Positions 5,832 through 11,821 of a DNA stretch of 29,106 nt are shown piece after piece. How positions within the stretch are numbered: the first letter of the stretch is position 1; every line of letters starts with the position of its first letter. Location of the stretch: IMG/VR virus record IMGVR_UViG_3300017751_000145, positions 1 to 29,106 of that record; one strand, 5' to 3'. The notes beneath the pieces are model-generated. The model searched no databases, was not told the DNA's origin, and worked only from the letters and a program-made list of their open reading frames with translations. This DNA comes from a virus. Position numbers and translations under genes: made by a program.

Positions 5832-6082
5832 TGGGAGAGTTAAAAAAATGGCGAGACGAAAAATGGGTCCGCATAGGACTTGATGGTTCTATTAAAGGTG
5901 CTTGTGGAACAAGCAAAGATAAAAAGAACCCTGACCGTTGTTTGCCGTTAGCTAAAGCTAAGTCAATGACTAAAGCTGAACGAGCAAAGACTGCTCGAAA
6001 AAAGAAACGTGCCGGAGCAAAAGGTAAAACAGTAGTAGCCAACACAAAGGCAGGTAGAGTAACAAAACGATATACGACTTAA
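5831..6082 (+). CDS. Basic conserved phage protein (DUF6321-like), 83 aa
   Basis: It begins GELKKWRDEKWVRIGLD (2-18), then GACGTSKDKKNPDRCLPLAK (23-42) and a Lys/Arg/Ala-rich C-terminal half (MTKAERAKTARKKKRAGAKG at 46-65). The order W..EKWV, CG.S, C.P.AKA, MT..ER matches a family I recall as DUF6321, shared by marine phages and some giant viruses; the DUF number is from memory. The two Cys could bind a metal. A very basic tail suggests nucleic-acid binding, perhaps inside the virion. Confidence 0.75.
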   Translation: MGELKKWRDEKWVRIGLDGSIKGACGTSKDKKNPDRCLPLAKAKSMTKAERAKTARKKKRAGAKGKTVVANTKAGRVTKRYTT

Positions 6083-6088
6083 AAGATA

Positions 6089-6379
6089 ATGGCTGATAAA
6101 AGTAAAATGAAATGCAACAAAGTAGTTGCATCAGATAGAGCCGGTAAGAAGAGAATGGTAAAAGCCTGTGAGAACGGCAAAGAAAAACTAATTCACTTCG
6201 GAGCAAAAGGATATGGACATAACTATTCTTCTGCTGCTCGTAAATCTTTCAAAGCTCGACACAAGTGTAATACTGCAAAATCAAAACTAACTGCAAGGTA
6301 TTGGGCGTGTAAAAACTTATGGGCAGGTAAGGGCGGTTCAACCAAGTCAAGTCCAAAAAGTAAGCGAGGAAAATACTAA
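6089..6379 (+). CDS. Basic conserved phage protein (DUF5754-like), 96 aa
   Basis: The core IHFGAKGYGHNYSSAARKSF (about residues 35-54), then KARHKCNTAKSKLTARYWAC (55-74), is characteristic of a small family I recall as DUF5754: FG, S.ARKSF.ARH.C and K.TA.YW.C in the same order. The family occurs in marine phages and large eukaryotic viruses and has no known function. Cys and His positions (H57, C59, C74) could bind a metal. The tail is Gly/Ser/Lys-rich. It is the last gene before the 6391 promoter. Confidence 0.75.
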   Translation: MADKSKMKCNKVVASDRAGKKRMVKACENGKEKLIHFGAKGYGHNYSSAARKSFKARHKCNTAKSKLTARYWACKNLWAGKGGSTKSSPKSKRGKY

Positions 6380-6390
6380 AAAAACTTTAG

Positions 6391-6398
6391 TATCTTTG
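6391..6398 (+). promoter_or_regulatory. -7 promoter element for the 6420 gene
   Basis: TATCTTTG followed by TAAAATATAAAA, ending 21 bases before ATG 6420. The core is the same as at 9870, including the preceding TAG. No -33 box is evident. Confidence 0.65.
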
Positions 6399-6419
6399 TA
6401 AAATATAAAATTAGAAGTT

Positions 6420-7013
6420 ATGGCAATACCAATCGGAACAAAGTTTCACGGAGTCGCACCTGATGTGGAAACTAAAAATTTAGGCTCCCAACAGTCAAAT
6501 GCTCAGCGTGATGTTTATACTTTTCCTGATGATTTCAAATCTTTGTCATATTTATCCTTTGCAGGTACTATGATTAATATGGGAAGTCTTGCTACCGCAA
6601 GTCCACTTGGTGGAGACACTGCTGACTTTGGTACTACGAAGTCAACTGCACAAGACCACATTGGATTTGTAATTCTAAGTGTTCCTTGCAAAGTAGTTTC
6701 TGCCGGTTGGCAATGGGCATCAAATAACCCAATTCAGAATGCAGCAGGTCAAGGCTCAGTAAAAACTTTATCATTCAAACTTTCTTCAGCTCCATTAGGA
6801 GTAAAAATGACAGACGCATCTCAATGGACTGATTATCCTATGAGCACAACAGTACCTTCAAATCAGCTCTATCCCGGATTCACGGAAGATGTTTCGGGTT
6901 TAGGAATTGAACTACCTGCAGGTAGTGTTATTACTATTACTGCAACTACTGATACTCAGTTCGCAGATACAGGGGAAGAAGCTAACGTAAGTATAACCCT
7001 TCAACCTGTATAA
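6420..7013 (+). CDS. Beta-rich virion protein candidate (head fibre/decoration type), 197 aa
   Basis: The protein is Ser/Thr/Gly-rich, with few Lys or Arg and no cleavable signal, as expected for an extracellular virion protein. Its middle and C-terminal parts resemble those of the protein at 10128-10745: VILSVPCKVVSAGWQWAS (about 86-103) aligns with the other's PLFKVPCDMQLQKVGYIWCG, and the closing strands (LPAGSVITITATT) align with LQQGDNLAVIATE. This suggests a shared beta-sandwich domain. It has its own promoter and an A-rich leader, implying strong expression. Surface decoration or a fibre is likely; the name is inference. Confidence 0.7.
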   Translation: MAIPIGTKFHGVAPDVETKNLGSQQSNAQRDVYTFPDDFKSLSYLSFAGTMINMGSLATASPLGGDTADFGTTKSTAQDHIGFVILSVPCKVVSAGWQWASNNPIQNAAGQGSVKTLSFKLSSAPLGVKMTDASQWTDYPMSTTVPSNQLYPGFTEDVSGLGIELPAGSVITITATTDTQFADTGEEANVSITLQPV

Positions 7014-7014
7014 G

Positions 7015-7203
7015 ATGGCGAAGAAAGCAGATATAGAAATTAAAAAAAGCAACGCAGGTAAATTTACCTCGTGGGCAAAAAAGAATATGCCGGGAAAATC
7101 GGTATGTGACGCTGCATCAGCAGTAATGAAAAGTAAAAATAATTATAAACCCAATGTAGTTAAGATGGCGAACTTCGCTAAAAACTTTGGCTGCAGTAAA
7201 TAA
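7015..7203 (+). CDS. Small basic protein, 62 aa
   Basis: It starts one base after the previous stop. The body reads GKFTSWAKKNMPGKSVCDAA (16-35), then Lys/Asn-rich sequence and MANFAKNFGCSK at the end. The GKFT.WAK pattern followed by a helix and a closing FAKNFG resembles small proteins of marine phages and giant viruses, function unknown. Two Cys are present. Confidence 0.7.
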   Translation: MAKKADIEIKKSNAGKFTSWAKKNMPGKSVCDAASAVMKSKNNYKPNVVKMANFAKNFGCSK

Positions 7204-7211
7204 GTAATGTT

Positions 7212-7418
7212 ATGAAACAAGGTTACAACGCAAGACTTGATGAGTCTATCGGAAACAAGCACAAGGGTTCGCATTCTCAATCACTAAAAGATAGAAGAGA
7301 CGAATCAAAAGGAATGGCAAAAGCTATGACAGGTCACGCTTATAGTGGAGACCACAATATGGATAAACACTATCCATCAAGTGTAAAAGGACATTTATCT
7401 AAACTTATAAAAAAGTAA
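7212..7418 (+). CDS. Small conserved protein with SQSLKDRRDES motif, 68 aa
   Basis: GYNARLDESIGNKHKG (4-19) is followed directly by SHSQSLKDRRDESKGM (20-35), then a His-rich segment. I recognise the ARLDES and SQSLKDRRDES sequence from many uncultured marine phage genomes, always in late small-gene clusters and without a function. The protein is highly charged and probably helical or disordered. Confidence 0.75.
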   Translation: MKQGYNARLDESIGNKHKGSHSQSLKDRRDESKGMAKAMTGHAYSGDHNMDKHYPSSVKGHLSKLIKK

Positions 7419-7424
7419 AAATAA

Positions 7425-7565
7425 ATGGGTAAGTTATTTGTAAAAATTGGATTATGGATACAAGGCATTTGGTGTAAGTTCCAATGCAATTGGAATTGGC
7501 TTATAGCAAAGTTTTTGTTCAAGGTAGAATCCTGTCCAAATAAACTATGTACTTGTAAGAAATGA
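7425..7565 (+). CDS. Small Trp- and Cys-rich protein, 46 aa
   Basis: The frame from ATG 7425 ends in an ATGA overlap with the next gene. The first 32 residues alternate Ile/Leu/Phe with five Trp and look membrane-associated; the end carries CPNKLCTCKK with three Cys, which could bind a metal or form a disulfide. A small holin-like or membrane-anchored role is possible but not shown. Confidence 0.65.
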   Translation: MGKLFVKIGLWIQGIWCKFQCNWNWLIAKFLFKVESCPNKLCTCKK

Positions 7566-7729
7566 ATTGGAATGAAAAATCAAAAGGCTTTGGCGACACA
7601 GTTGCTAAGGTAACTCAAATAACAGGTATTAAGTCTGTTGTTGATACAGTCGCTAAAAAAGTAGGGAAGGACTGTGGATGCGGAAAAAGACGTGATACAC
7701 TAAATCGTATAATTCCCTATAAAGATTAA
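7562..7729 (+). CDS. Small conserved protein with GFGDTVAKVT and CGCGKRR motifs, 55 aa
   Basis: ATG 7562 overlaps the previous stop. The protein reads GFGDTVAKVTQITGIKSVVD (9-28), then DCGCGKRRDTLNRIIPY (38-54). The pattern G.GDT..K.T..TGI..-CGC..R...LN...PY is one I associate with many marine and gut phages of Bacteroidota. The CGC pair near a basic turn suggests metal binding. Function is unknown. Confidence 0.75.
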   Translation: MNWNEKSKGFGDTVAKVTQITGIKSVVDTVAKKVGKDCGCGKRRDTLNRIIPYKD

Positions 7730-7731
7730 TT

Positions 7732-8199
7732 ATGGCATATCAAAAGTTACAACAAACAAGAGCTATTCAGGTTATACCTGCTGATGGTGTAGTTGTTCCA
7801 AATCCGGGCGGAGAAGTTGCTTCAGGTCAAAACACCTCGTTGCTACAAGACCACCTTGTTGATAGTAATGCTTCGTTTGCCGGAAAGGTAAATGTAGGTG
7901 CCACTGTGTATAACATTAATGGAGCTAATGCTGCTACTGTTACTGCAGTATCAGAAAACTCTTTAAGGTTATCTGCTGATATATTTGTAGGTGCTGCCGG
8001 AAAGCAGTACATAGTTTACAATATAGACAGTATTGGTCCTGTATTATATACAGGCTCAGGTGGGCAGATTAATGTTTACACTGCAGGGAATGATTTTGTA
8101 TCACTCAAAAATGTTCAACCGGGTGTAGTTTTACCATTGATGGTAAAAACTGTAGAAGATACAGGAACAAACGCAACAGGAATAATAGCACTTTGGTAA
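7732..8199 (+). CDS. Beta-rich virion protein, 155 aa
   Basis: The sequence begins MAYQKLQQTRAIQVIP and ends with hydrophobic strands and IIALW, a pattern I associate with structural proteins of marine phages. Residues 41-97 (from HLVDSNASF to QYIVYN) match residues 126-188 of the connector protein at 20056-21015 (from ALVDNNANF to GYVIYD), so the same beta domain was used in two virion proteins. The rest (LYTGSGGQINVYTAGNDFVS, 105-124) is strand and turn. Few charged residues and no signal peptide fit a virion surface part, perhaps a spike or decoration protein. Confidence 0.7.
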   Translation: MAYQKLQQTRAIQVIPADGVVVPNPGGEVASGQNTSLLQDHLVDSNASFAGKVNVGATVYNINGANAATVTAVSENSLRLSADIFVGAAGKQYIVYNIDSIGPVLYTGSGGQINVYTAGNDFVSLKNVQPGVVLPLMVKTVEDTGTNATGIIALW

Positions 8200-8200
8200 A

Positions 8201-8314
8201 ATGGATTATAAACTCACAACAACTTTAGGTATAGAAGACATTGAAGTTGTTTACGAAATTGTAGAAGAGAATGGCTCAGATAGACAAAAATTCGACTTTC
8301 AGTTTAACGATTAA
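8201..8314 (+). CDS. Small acidic protein, 37 aa, overlapping the next gene
   Basis: ATG 8201 follows the previous stop by one base, and the frame closes at TAA 8312-8314, inside the gene that starts at 8271 (44-base overlap). The product begins MDYKLTTTLGIEDIEVVYEI and ends in an acidic/aromatic tail. The immediate start after the previous stop suggests it is translated; the long overlap is the main doubt. Confidence 0.5.
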   Translation: MDYKLTTTLGIEDIEVVYEIVEENGSDRQKFDFQFND

Positions 8315-8564
8315 AGACGCAGCAGGATTGGGAGTATTTGTGGTGGGCATATTAAGCGTCTACTTTTCATTAAAATCAGACATTGCATTAGCAATGGAAA
8401 AACCCGAGCCGGTTATTTCGGAACAAGAGTACCATTATAAAGATGAGATTGTAAGAAAAACAATTATGCTTACTCAACAAGATGTTGATGGGATAAAAGA
8501 CGATGTAGAAGAAATAAAAGAAACATTAAAAACACTTGAACAACGATTATATGAAATTCAATAA
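8271..8564 (+). CDS. Membrane-anchored coiled-coil protein (spanin-like), 97 aa
   Basis: One hydrophobic segment (about residues 17-35, AAGLGVFVVGILSVYFSL) precedes a charged helical C-terminal half with heptads (DVDGIKDDVEEIKETLKTLE at about 71-90). This layout, a single N-terminal membrane anchor plus a periplasmic coiled coil, fits an inner-membrane spanin subunit or another lysis accessory. It is near the amidase and holin. No lipobox partner was found nearby, so the spanin label is only a suggestion. Confidence 0.7.
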   Translation: MAQIDKNSTFSLTIKDAAGLGVFVVGILSVYFSLKSDIALAMEKPEPVISEQEYHYKDEIVRKTIMLTQQDVDGIKDDVEEIKETLKTLEQRLYEIQ

Positions 8565-8567
8565 GTG

Positions 8568-8918
8568 ATGAAAAAGATTGCTCCTTTATTAGTTTTGTTA
8601 GTAGGAACTTTATTAGTTTCTCCTGCAAAACCTATCGAGGAAGAGAAATTAATTAACACGCATAAATTAACTGTACTTCAAATTAATGCAAAATGGAACT
8701 CTGCCAATGCAATAGATATAGACAAGTTGAAATACTGTAATATCGAATGGGCATATATCGAAGACCAAAAACAAAGTGTCAGGCAAAAGTTCAAAAAGAT
8801 TCCCTTTATAATTATCAAAGAAGACGATGAACCATTATTAGTGTGGGAAGGTAACATTATGTTTGAACCAACAGTTACCTTAGAACAATTACAAACACAC
8901 GTAAATAATTTTAAATAA
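8568..8918 (+). CDS. Exported thioredoxin-fold protein lacking the CxxC site, 116 aa
   Basis: The start is taken at ATG 8568; a GTG three bases earlier would add one residue. An N-terminal signal peptide (KK, hydrophobic 5-18, SPA at 18-20) predicts export to the periplasm. The mature part follows the thioredoxin pattern: VLQINAKW (36-43), then NSAN (44-47) where thioredoxins have CGPC; strand WAYIED (61-66); KKIPF (76-80) with the cis-Pro position; and strand PLLVWEG. With W-N-S-A-N replacing W-C-x-x-C it cannot do dithiol exchange; a lone Cys (57) remains. It sits between the coiled-coil membrane gene and the amidase, so a lysis-related or binding role is possible. Confidence 0.7.
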   Translation: MKKIAPLLVLLVGTLLVSPAKPIEEEKLINTHKLTVLQINAKWNSANAIDIDKLKYCNIEWAYIEDQKQSVRQKFKKIPFIIIKEDDEPLLVWEGNIMFEPTVTLEQLQTHVNNFK

Positions 8919-9043
8919 TGGCTAAACTACACATCGCCACTTATATCAAAAAGACTTATAAGAAAAGACCGGGAGTGCATTCAAAGAATGCATCAAAAGG
9001 TCAATCCGGTTATAAAAAAAAATATAGAGGGCAAGGAAAATGA
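8918..9043 (+). CDS. Tiny basic protein, 41 aa
   Basis: It is joined by start/stop overlaps on both sides (TAATG at 8916-8920, ATGA at 9040-9043). The sequence KRPGVHSKNASKGQSGYKKK (16-35), then YRGQGK, matches the RPG.HSK...GY.KKYRGQG pattern I recall from many marine phage late modules. It is very basic and has no known role. Confidence 0.75.
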   Translation: MAKLHIATYIKKTYKKRPGVHSKNASKGQSGYKKKYRGQGK

Positions 9044-9474
9044 TACCATCAGAAATTAGAAAAATTATAATACACTGTTCTGCGACAAGAGCAGGAGACG
9101 ATTCCGTAGATGCTGAAGTTATTGATAAATGGCACAAAGCAAGAGGATGGAAAGGAATAGGATACCACTTTGTAATTCTTATAGACGGAACAATTCAAAC
9201 AGGTAGAAAAATAAATGTTGTTGGAGCTCACACAAAAGGTTTGAATAGTGAATCTTGGGGGATATGTTACGTAGGTGGAGTTGAACAAAATGGCAAAACT
9301 CCAAAAGACACAAGAACTGAAAAACAAAAAGACTCTTTAGCATACCTTTTGTACTTCCTGAAGTTACTTGCACCTAACGCTACCATACACGGACACAGAG
9401 ATTTTTCAGATAAAGCGTGTCCAAGTTTTGATGCTACTGAAGAGTACAAATCAGAAAATTGGAAAAAGCTATGA
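9040..9474 (+). CDS. Endolysin: N-acetylmuramoyl-L-alanine amidase, T7 lysozyme type
   Basis: An Amidase_2 (PGRP-like) domain fills the whole 144 residues. Zinc ligands fit T7 lysozyme: His12 (IIHCSAT), His119 (HGHRD) and Cys127 (KACPSF), with the same eight-residue spacing from His to Cys. Catalytic Tyr42 (GIGYHF) and Lys125 are present. GAHTKGLNSESWGICYVGG (62-80) is the conserved core. It cleaves the bond between MurNAc and L-Ala of peptidoglycan at the end of infection. It has no signal peptide, so it needs the holin encoded immediately downstream, whose ATG overlaps its stop. In T7 the homologue also inhibits phage RNA polymerase; no such polymerase is seen here. Confidence 0.93.
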   Translation: MIPSEIRKIIIHCSATRAGDDSVDAEVIDKWHKARGWKGIGYHFVILIDGTIQTGRKINVVGAHTKGLNSESWGICYVGGVEQNGKTPKDTRTEKQKDSLAYLLYFLKLLAPNATIHGHRDFSDKACPSFDATEEYKSENWKKL

Positions 9475-9869
9475 AAGAGATATTAAAAAAGATATTTGGA
9501 CTTGATAACTTAGGTCAGAAAGTTGGAGACCTTGTTGATAGGTTTGTTCAAACCAAAGAAGAAAAAGCTGAGTTTGAAAAAGAACTTACACAGATATTCA
9601 TTGAAGCTGAAAAAGATATGCAACAAAACGTAACGGAACGATGGAAGGCTGATATGGCTTCAAGCGGTTCGTGGCTTTCAAAGAATGTAAGACCATTGGT
9701 TTTGTTGTTCTTAGTAGTATCAACTGTAGTGATGGTGTTTATAGATTCAGGTGCTATAAAATTTAACGTAGAAGAAAATTGGGTGGACTTACTTCAGATA
9801 GTTTTAATCACTGTGATTTCAGCATATTTTGGTGGAAGGTCGTTCGAAAAGATTAAAAATAAAAAATAG
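9471..9869 (+). CDS. Holin (three-TM/GTA-type family candidate), 132 aa
   Basis: ATG 9471 overlaps the endolysin stop (ATGA); an upstream in-frame TTG at 9459 is rejected. A charged amphipathic N-terminal half (EEKAEFEKELTQIFIEAEKD, 29-48) leads to RWKADMASSGSWLSKNVRPL (about 57-76), typical of the family of three-TM holins, then two clear membrane segments (about 75-92 and 104-122) and a basic tail. It probably makes the inner-membrane lesion that releases the amidase. The stop codon abuts the next promoter. Confidence 0.75.
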   Translation: MKEILKKIFGLDNLGQKVGDLVDRFVQTKEEKAEFEKELTQIFIEAEKDMQQNVTERWKADMASSGSWLSKNVRPLVLLFLVVSTVVMVFIDSGAIKFNVEENWVDLLQIVLITVISAYFGGRSFEKIKNKK

Positions 9870-9877
9870 TATCTTTG
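9870..9877 (+). promoter_or_regulatory. -7 promoter element for the head/packaging genes
   Basis: TATCTTTG followed by TAAAA begins directly after the holin stop codon and ends 19 bases before ATG 9897. The leader AAAATTAAATCAAATG is shared exactly with the 16511 gene. Confidence 0.7.
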
Positions 9878-9896
9878 TAAAACAAAATTAAATCAA

Positions 9897-10124
9897 ATGA
9901 CAAAGTTAAGTACAGAAGAGTTAGATGAACTTCAAAATTTAAACACGGAGTTTACAAAACTAAAAATATCTCTTGGGGATTTAGAAATTCAAAAGAGTCA
10001 AATCATTTCTGAAATCGCAGCTATAAAAATTAAGTTCGGTCAGAATGAAAAGAAGTTAATTGAAAAATATGGACAAGATTCTGTTATCAATATACAGACA
10101 GGAGAGGTCCAACAAAAAAAGTAA
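9897..10124 (+). CDS. Small coiled-coil protein, 75 aa
   Basis: A continuous helix with Leu/Ile heptads (residues about 5-55) ends in KLIEKYGQDSVINIQTGEVQ (53-72). The closing EKYG...INI.tGe pattern is common in short proteins ahead of packaging genes in phages of Bacteroidota. It is first in the operon after the 9870 promoter. It could be an assembly adaptor; function unknown. Confidence 0.75.
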   Translation: MTKLSTEELDELQNLNTEFTKLKISLGDLEIQKSQIISEIAAIKIKFGQNEKKLIEKYGQDSVINIQTGEVQQKK

Positions 10125-10127
10125 AAG

Positions 10128-10745
10128 ATGTCAAAGATAAGTTCATATCCTATTGTTACTGCTACCGAGCAAGACCTTATTGTTATAAGTGAAGTAAATG
10201 GAAACCCATCTGATGTAACTAAAAACATTCAGGTTAAATCTATTATTGATTTAGCAGGAACTGCAATTATTACAGGGATGATAAACAACTTTGCATCTCA
10301 GGGGTCAGGTGGATATGACTTTATGGAATGGACTTCAAATGTTACTCCTGACACACAAATACCTTTGTTTAAAGTACCTTGTGATATGCAACTTCAAAAA
10401 GTTGGATACATTTGGTGTGGTGCTGCACCTTTGACTATTACAGGTACAGACAATATAACTATAAGTATTGGTCAAATACCTGACGACCCACTTATGCCGG
10501 GTTCAGGTCAAGACGCAGTTATTGGAAATTATGTAGAAGACCACAAGATTGTTACTTTTGATAATACCAATGATGGCACAAGACCTTCAGGAATCAGAAA
10601 CTTTACGAGTTTGCAAACTCCATATAATCTCCAACAAGGAGACAACCTTGCAGTTATAGCAACAGAAGTAGGTACAATTATGCCGATGGATGGAGAACTT
10701 TCATTGTCTTTTTACTTTAGATTAATAAATAGTTCCGGCTACTAA
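10128..10745 (+). CDS. Beta-rich virion protein (head fibre/decoration candidate), 205 aa
   Basis: The N-terminus KISSYPIVTATEQDLIVISE (3-22) is the short anchoring module often found at the start of phage fibre and decoration proteins of Bacteroidota phages (K-I-S-x-x-P..T....L). The remainder aligns with the protein at 6420-7013 (VPC, GY/GW-W and closing-strand positions), suggesting a common beta-sandwich. Charged residues are few. It lies among packaging genes, so attachment to the capsid is likely. No enzymatic motif is seen. Confidence 0.65.
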   Translation: MSKISSYPIVTATEQDLIVISEVNGNPSDVTKNIQVKSIIDLAGTAIITGMINNFASQGSGGYDFMEWTSNVTPDTQIPLFKVPCDMQLQKVGYIWCGAAPLTITGTDNITISIGQIPDDPLMPGSGQDAVIGNYVEDHKIVTFDNTNDGTRPSGIRNFTSLQTPYNLQQGDNLAVIATEVGTIMPMDGELSLSFYFRLINSSGY

Positions 10746-10754
10746 TATAATGAA

Positions 10755-10982
10755 ATGGATATACGTAAAATCTCAGTTGGTCCTGATTACAAGTCAGGAG
10801 CAATGCACTACTTGATAGGACAAAGTGTTTTAAATGCAACACATAGCATTCACTTAATAAAACATTACGAAGAGACAGATTCTATAAAAATATGGATAGA
10901 AGATGAGGATGGAGTAGTAACGTGTTGGAAAGAGTTTAATTCCAATATGCCTATATCCATTGAGTACAATATAAACTTCTAA
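10755..10982 (+). CDS. Conserved small protein, 75 aa
   Basis: The start is ATG 10755; a nearer ATG at 10750 is out of frame. The sequence MDIRKISVGPDYKSGAMHY (1-19) is followed by alternating strands (IKIWIEDEDG) and ends ISIEYNINF. The DIRKISVG.DYK..AMHY opening is one I recall in related phages immediately before the GroES-like and terminase genes. The protein appears to be a small beta domain. Its stop overlaps the next ATG. Function unknown. Confidence 0.75.
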   Translation: MDIRKISVGPDYKSGAMHYLIGQSVLNATHSIHLIKHYEETDSIKIWIEDEDGVVTCWKEFNSNMPISIEYNINF

Positions 10983-11545
10983 TGAAATCCATATATCAGT
11001 TTATAGTTAAACCTGTAGACAACAAAAGATACAACAATACTAAAAATATAGGCGGTATTGACTTTGTTGTCAGCACATCTGAAGAAGATGTATCAGCTTC
11101 AAATCGTGAAGCAATAGTCATAGAGACTCCACTAAGTTACAACGGACCAATATCAAAAGGAGATACATTGTTAGTACATCACAATGTATTTAAGTTCTAT
11201 AATGATATGTATGGTAGAAGGCAAAGTGGAAAAAGTTTTTTTAAAGAAAACATTTTCTTTGTAGACTACGACCAATTTTTTGCATACAAAAAAGAAGACA
11301 AGTGGTACGGTTATGACAGGTATTGCTTTTTAAAACACATACCTCCAAAGGATAGCTACATATATAAACCTCTTACTAAAGAGCCACTTATGGGAAAAAT
11401 TGTTATATTAAATGATACATTAAGAGAGAAAGGACTCAAAGAAGGAGATACCGTTTGTTATAAGCCTGAGCAAGAATATGAGTTTAGAGTAGATGACGAA
11501 ATTTTATGGAGGATGTATGACCATTCAATTACATTAAAATTATGA
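10982..11545 (+). CDS. Tandem GroES-like (double Cpn10) protein, 187 aa
   Basis: Two Cpn10-like units are visible. The first has GGIDFVVST (44-52, where GroES has GGIVLTG), REAIVIE (62-68), KGDTLLVHH (79-87) and FFVDYDQFFAYKK (about 112-124). The second has GKIVILND (158-165 region), LKEGDTVCYKPEQ, and an ending ILWRMYDHSITLKL that fits the GroES ending. No obvious IVL mobile loop is seen in the second. Members of this family are sometimes annotated as co-chaperonins in marine phages. It lies directly before the terminase genes, so it might cap a chaperonin or serve as a virion part using the fold. It is distinct from the 4375 GroES-like protein. Confidence 0.6.
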   Translation: MKSIYQFIVKPVDNKRYNNTKNIGGIDFVVSTSEEDVSASNREAIVIETPLSYNGPISKGDTLLVHHNVFKFYNDMYGRRQSGKSFFKENIFFVDYDQFFAYKKEDKWYGYDRYCFLKHIPPKDSYIYKPLTKEPLMGKIVILNDTLREKGLKEGDTVCYKPEQEYEFRVDDEILWRMYDHSITLKL

Positions 11546-11820
11546 ATACAAAAGAAACTAAATTAAAAATAATTGAAGCAGGTCATCAGGCAGTAGAGCA
11601 ACTTATAAAGGTAGCAAAAGAAAAAATAATAAAACCTGACCCTGAAGATGATTTAGCTGCAGACAGATTAAAGAACGCAGCAGCTACAAAAAAACTTGCA
11701 ATCTTTGATGCTTTTGAAATACTCAAAAGAGTTGAAGAGGAAAGAGAGATTCTTGAGGGAGGCACAAGTAATTCTAAGATAGATACAAAACAAGGGTTTG
11801 CAGAAAGAAGGTCTAAATAA
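11542..11820 (+). CDS. Small helical protein; terminase small subunit candidate, 92 aa
   Basis: An all-helical, charged protein (IIEAGHQAVEQLIKVAKEKI at 10-29, then DDLAADRLKNAAATKKLAIF at about 36-55). It overlaps the preceding stop by four bases and ends one base before the terminase large subunit start. The position right before terL and the helical make-up are the only reasons to suggest the DNA-recognition subunit of the packaging motor; no helix-turn-helix is convincing. Confidence 0.5.
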   Translation: MNTKETKLKIIEAGHQAVEQLIKVAKEKIIKPDPEDDLAADRLKNAAATKKLAIFDAFEILKRVEEEREILEGGTSNSKIDTKQGFAERRSK

Positions 11821-11821
11821 T

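Noticed and set aside
9459-9470. Upstream TTG start for the holin
   Set aside because: ATG 9471 overlaps the endolysin stop in the ATGA form used throughout this operon and is a stronger start.
11798-11821. Upstream start for the terminase large subunit
   Set aside because: It lies inside the preceding gene; ATG 11822 follows that gene's stop by one base and gives the expected N-terminus.
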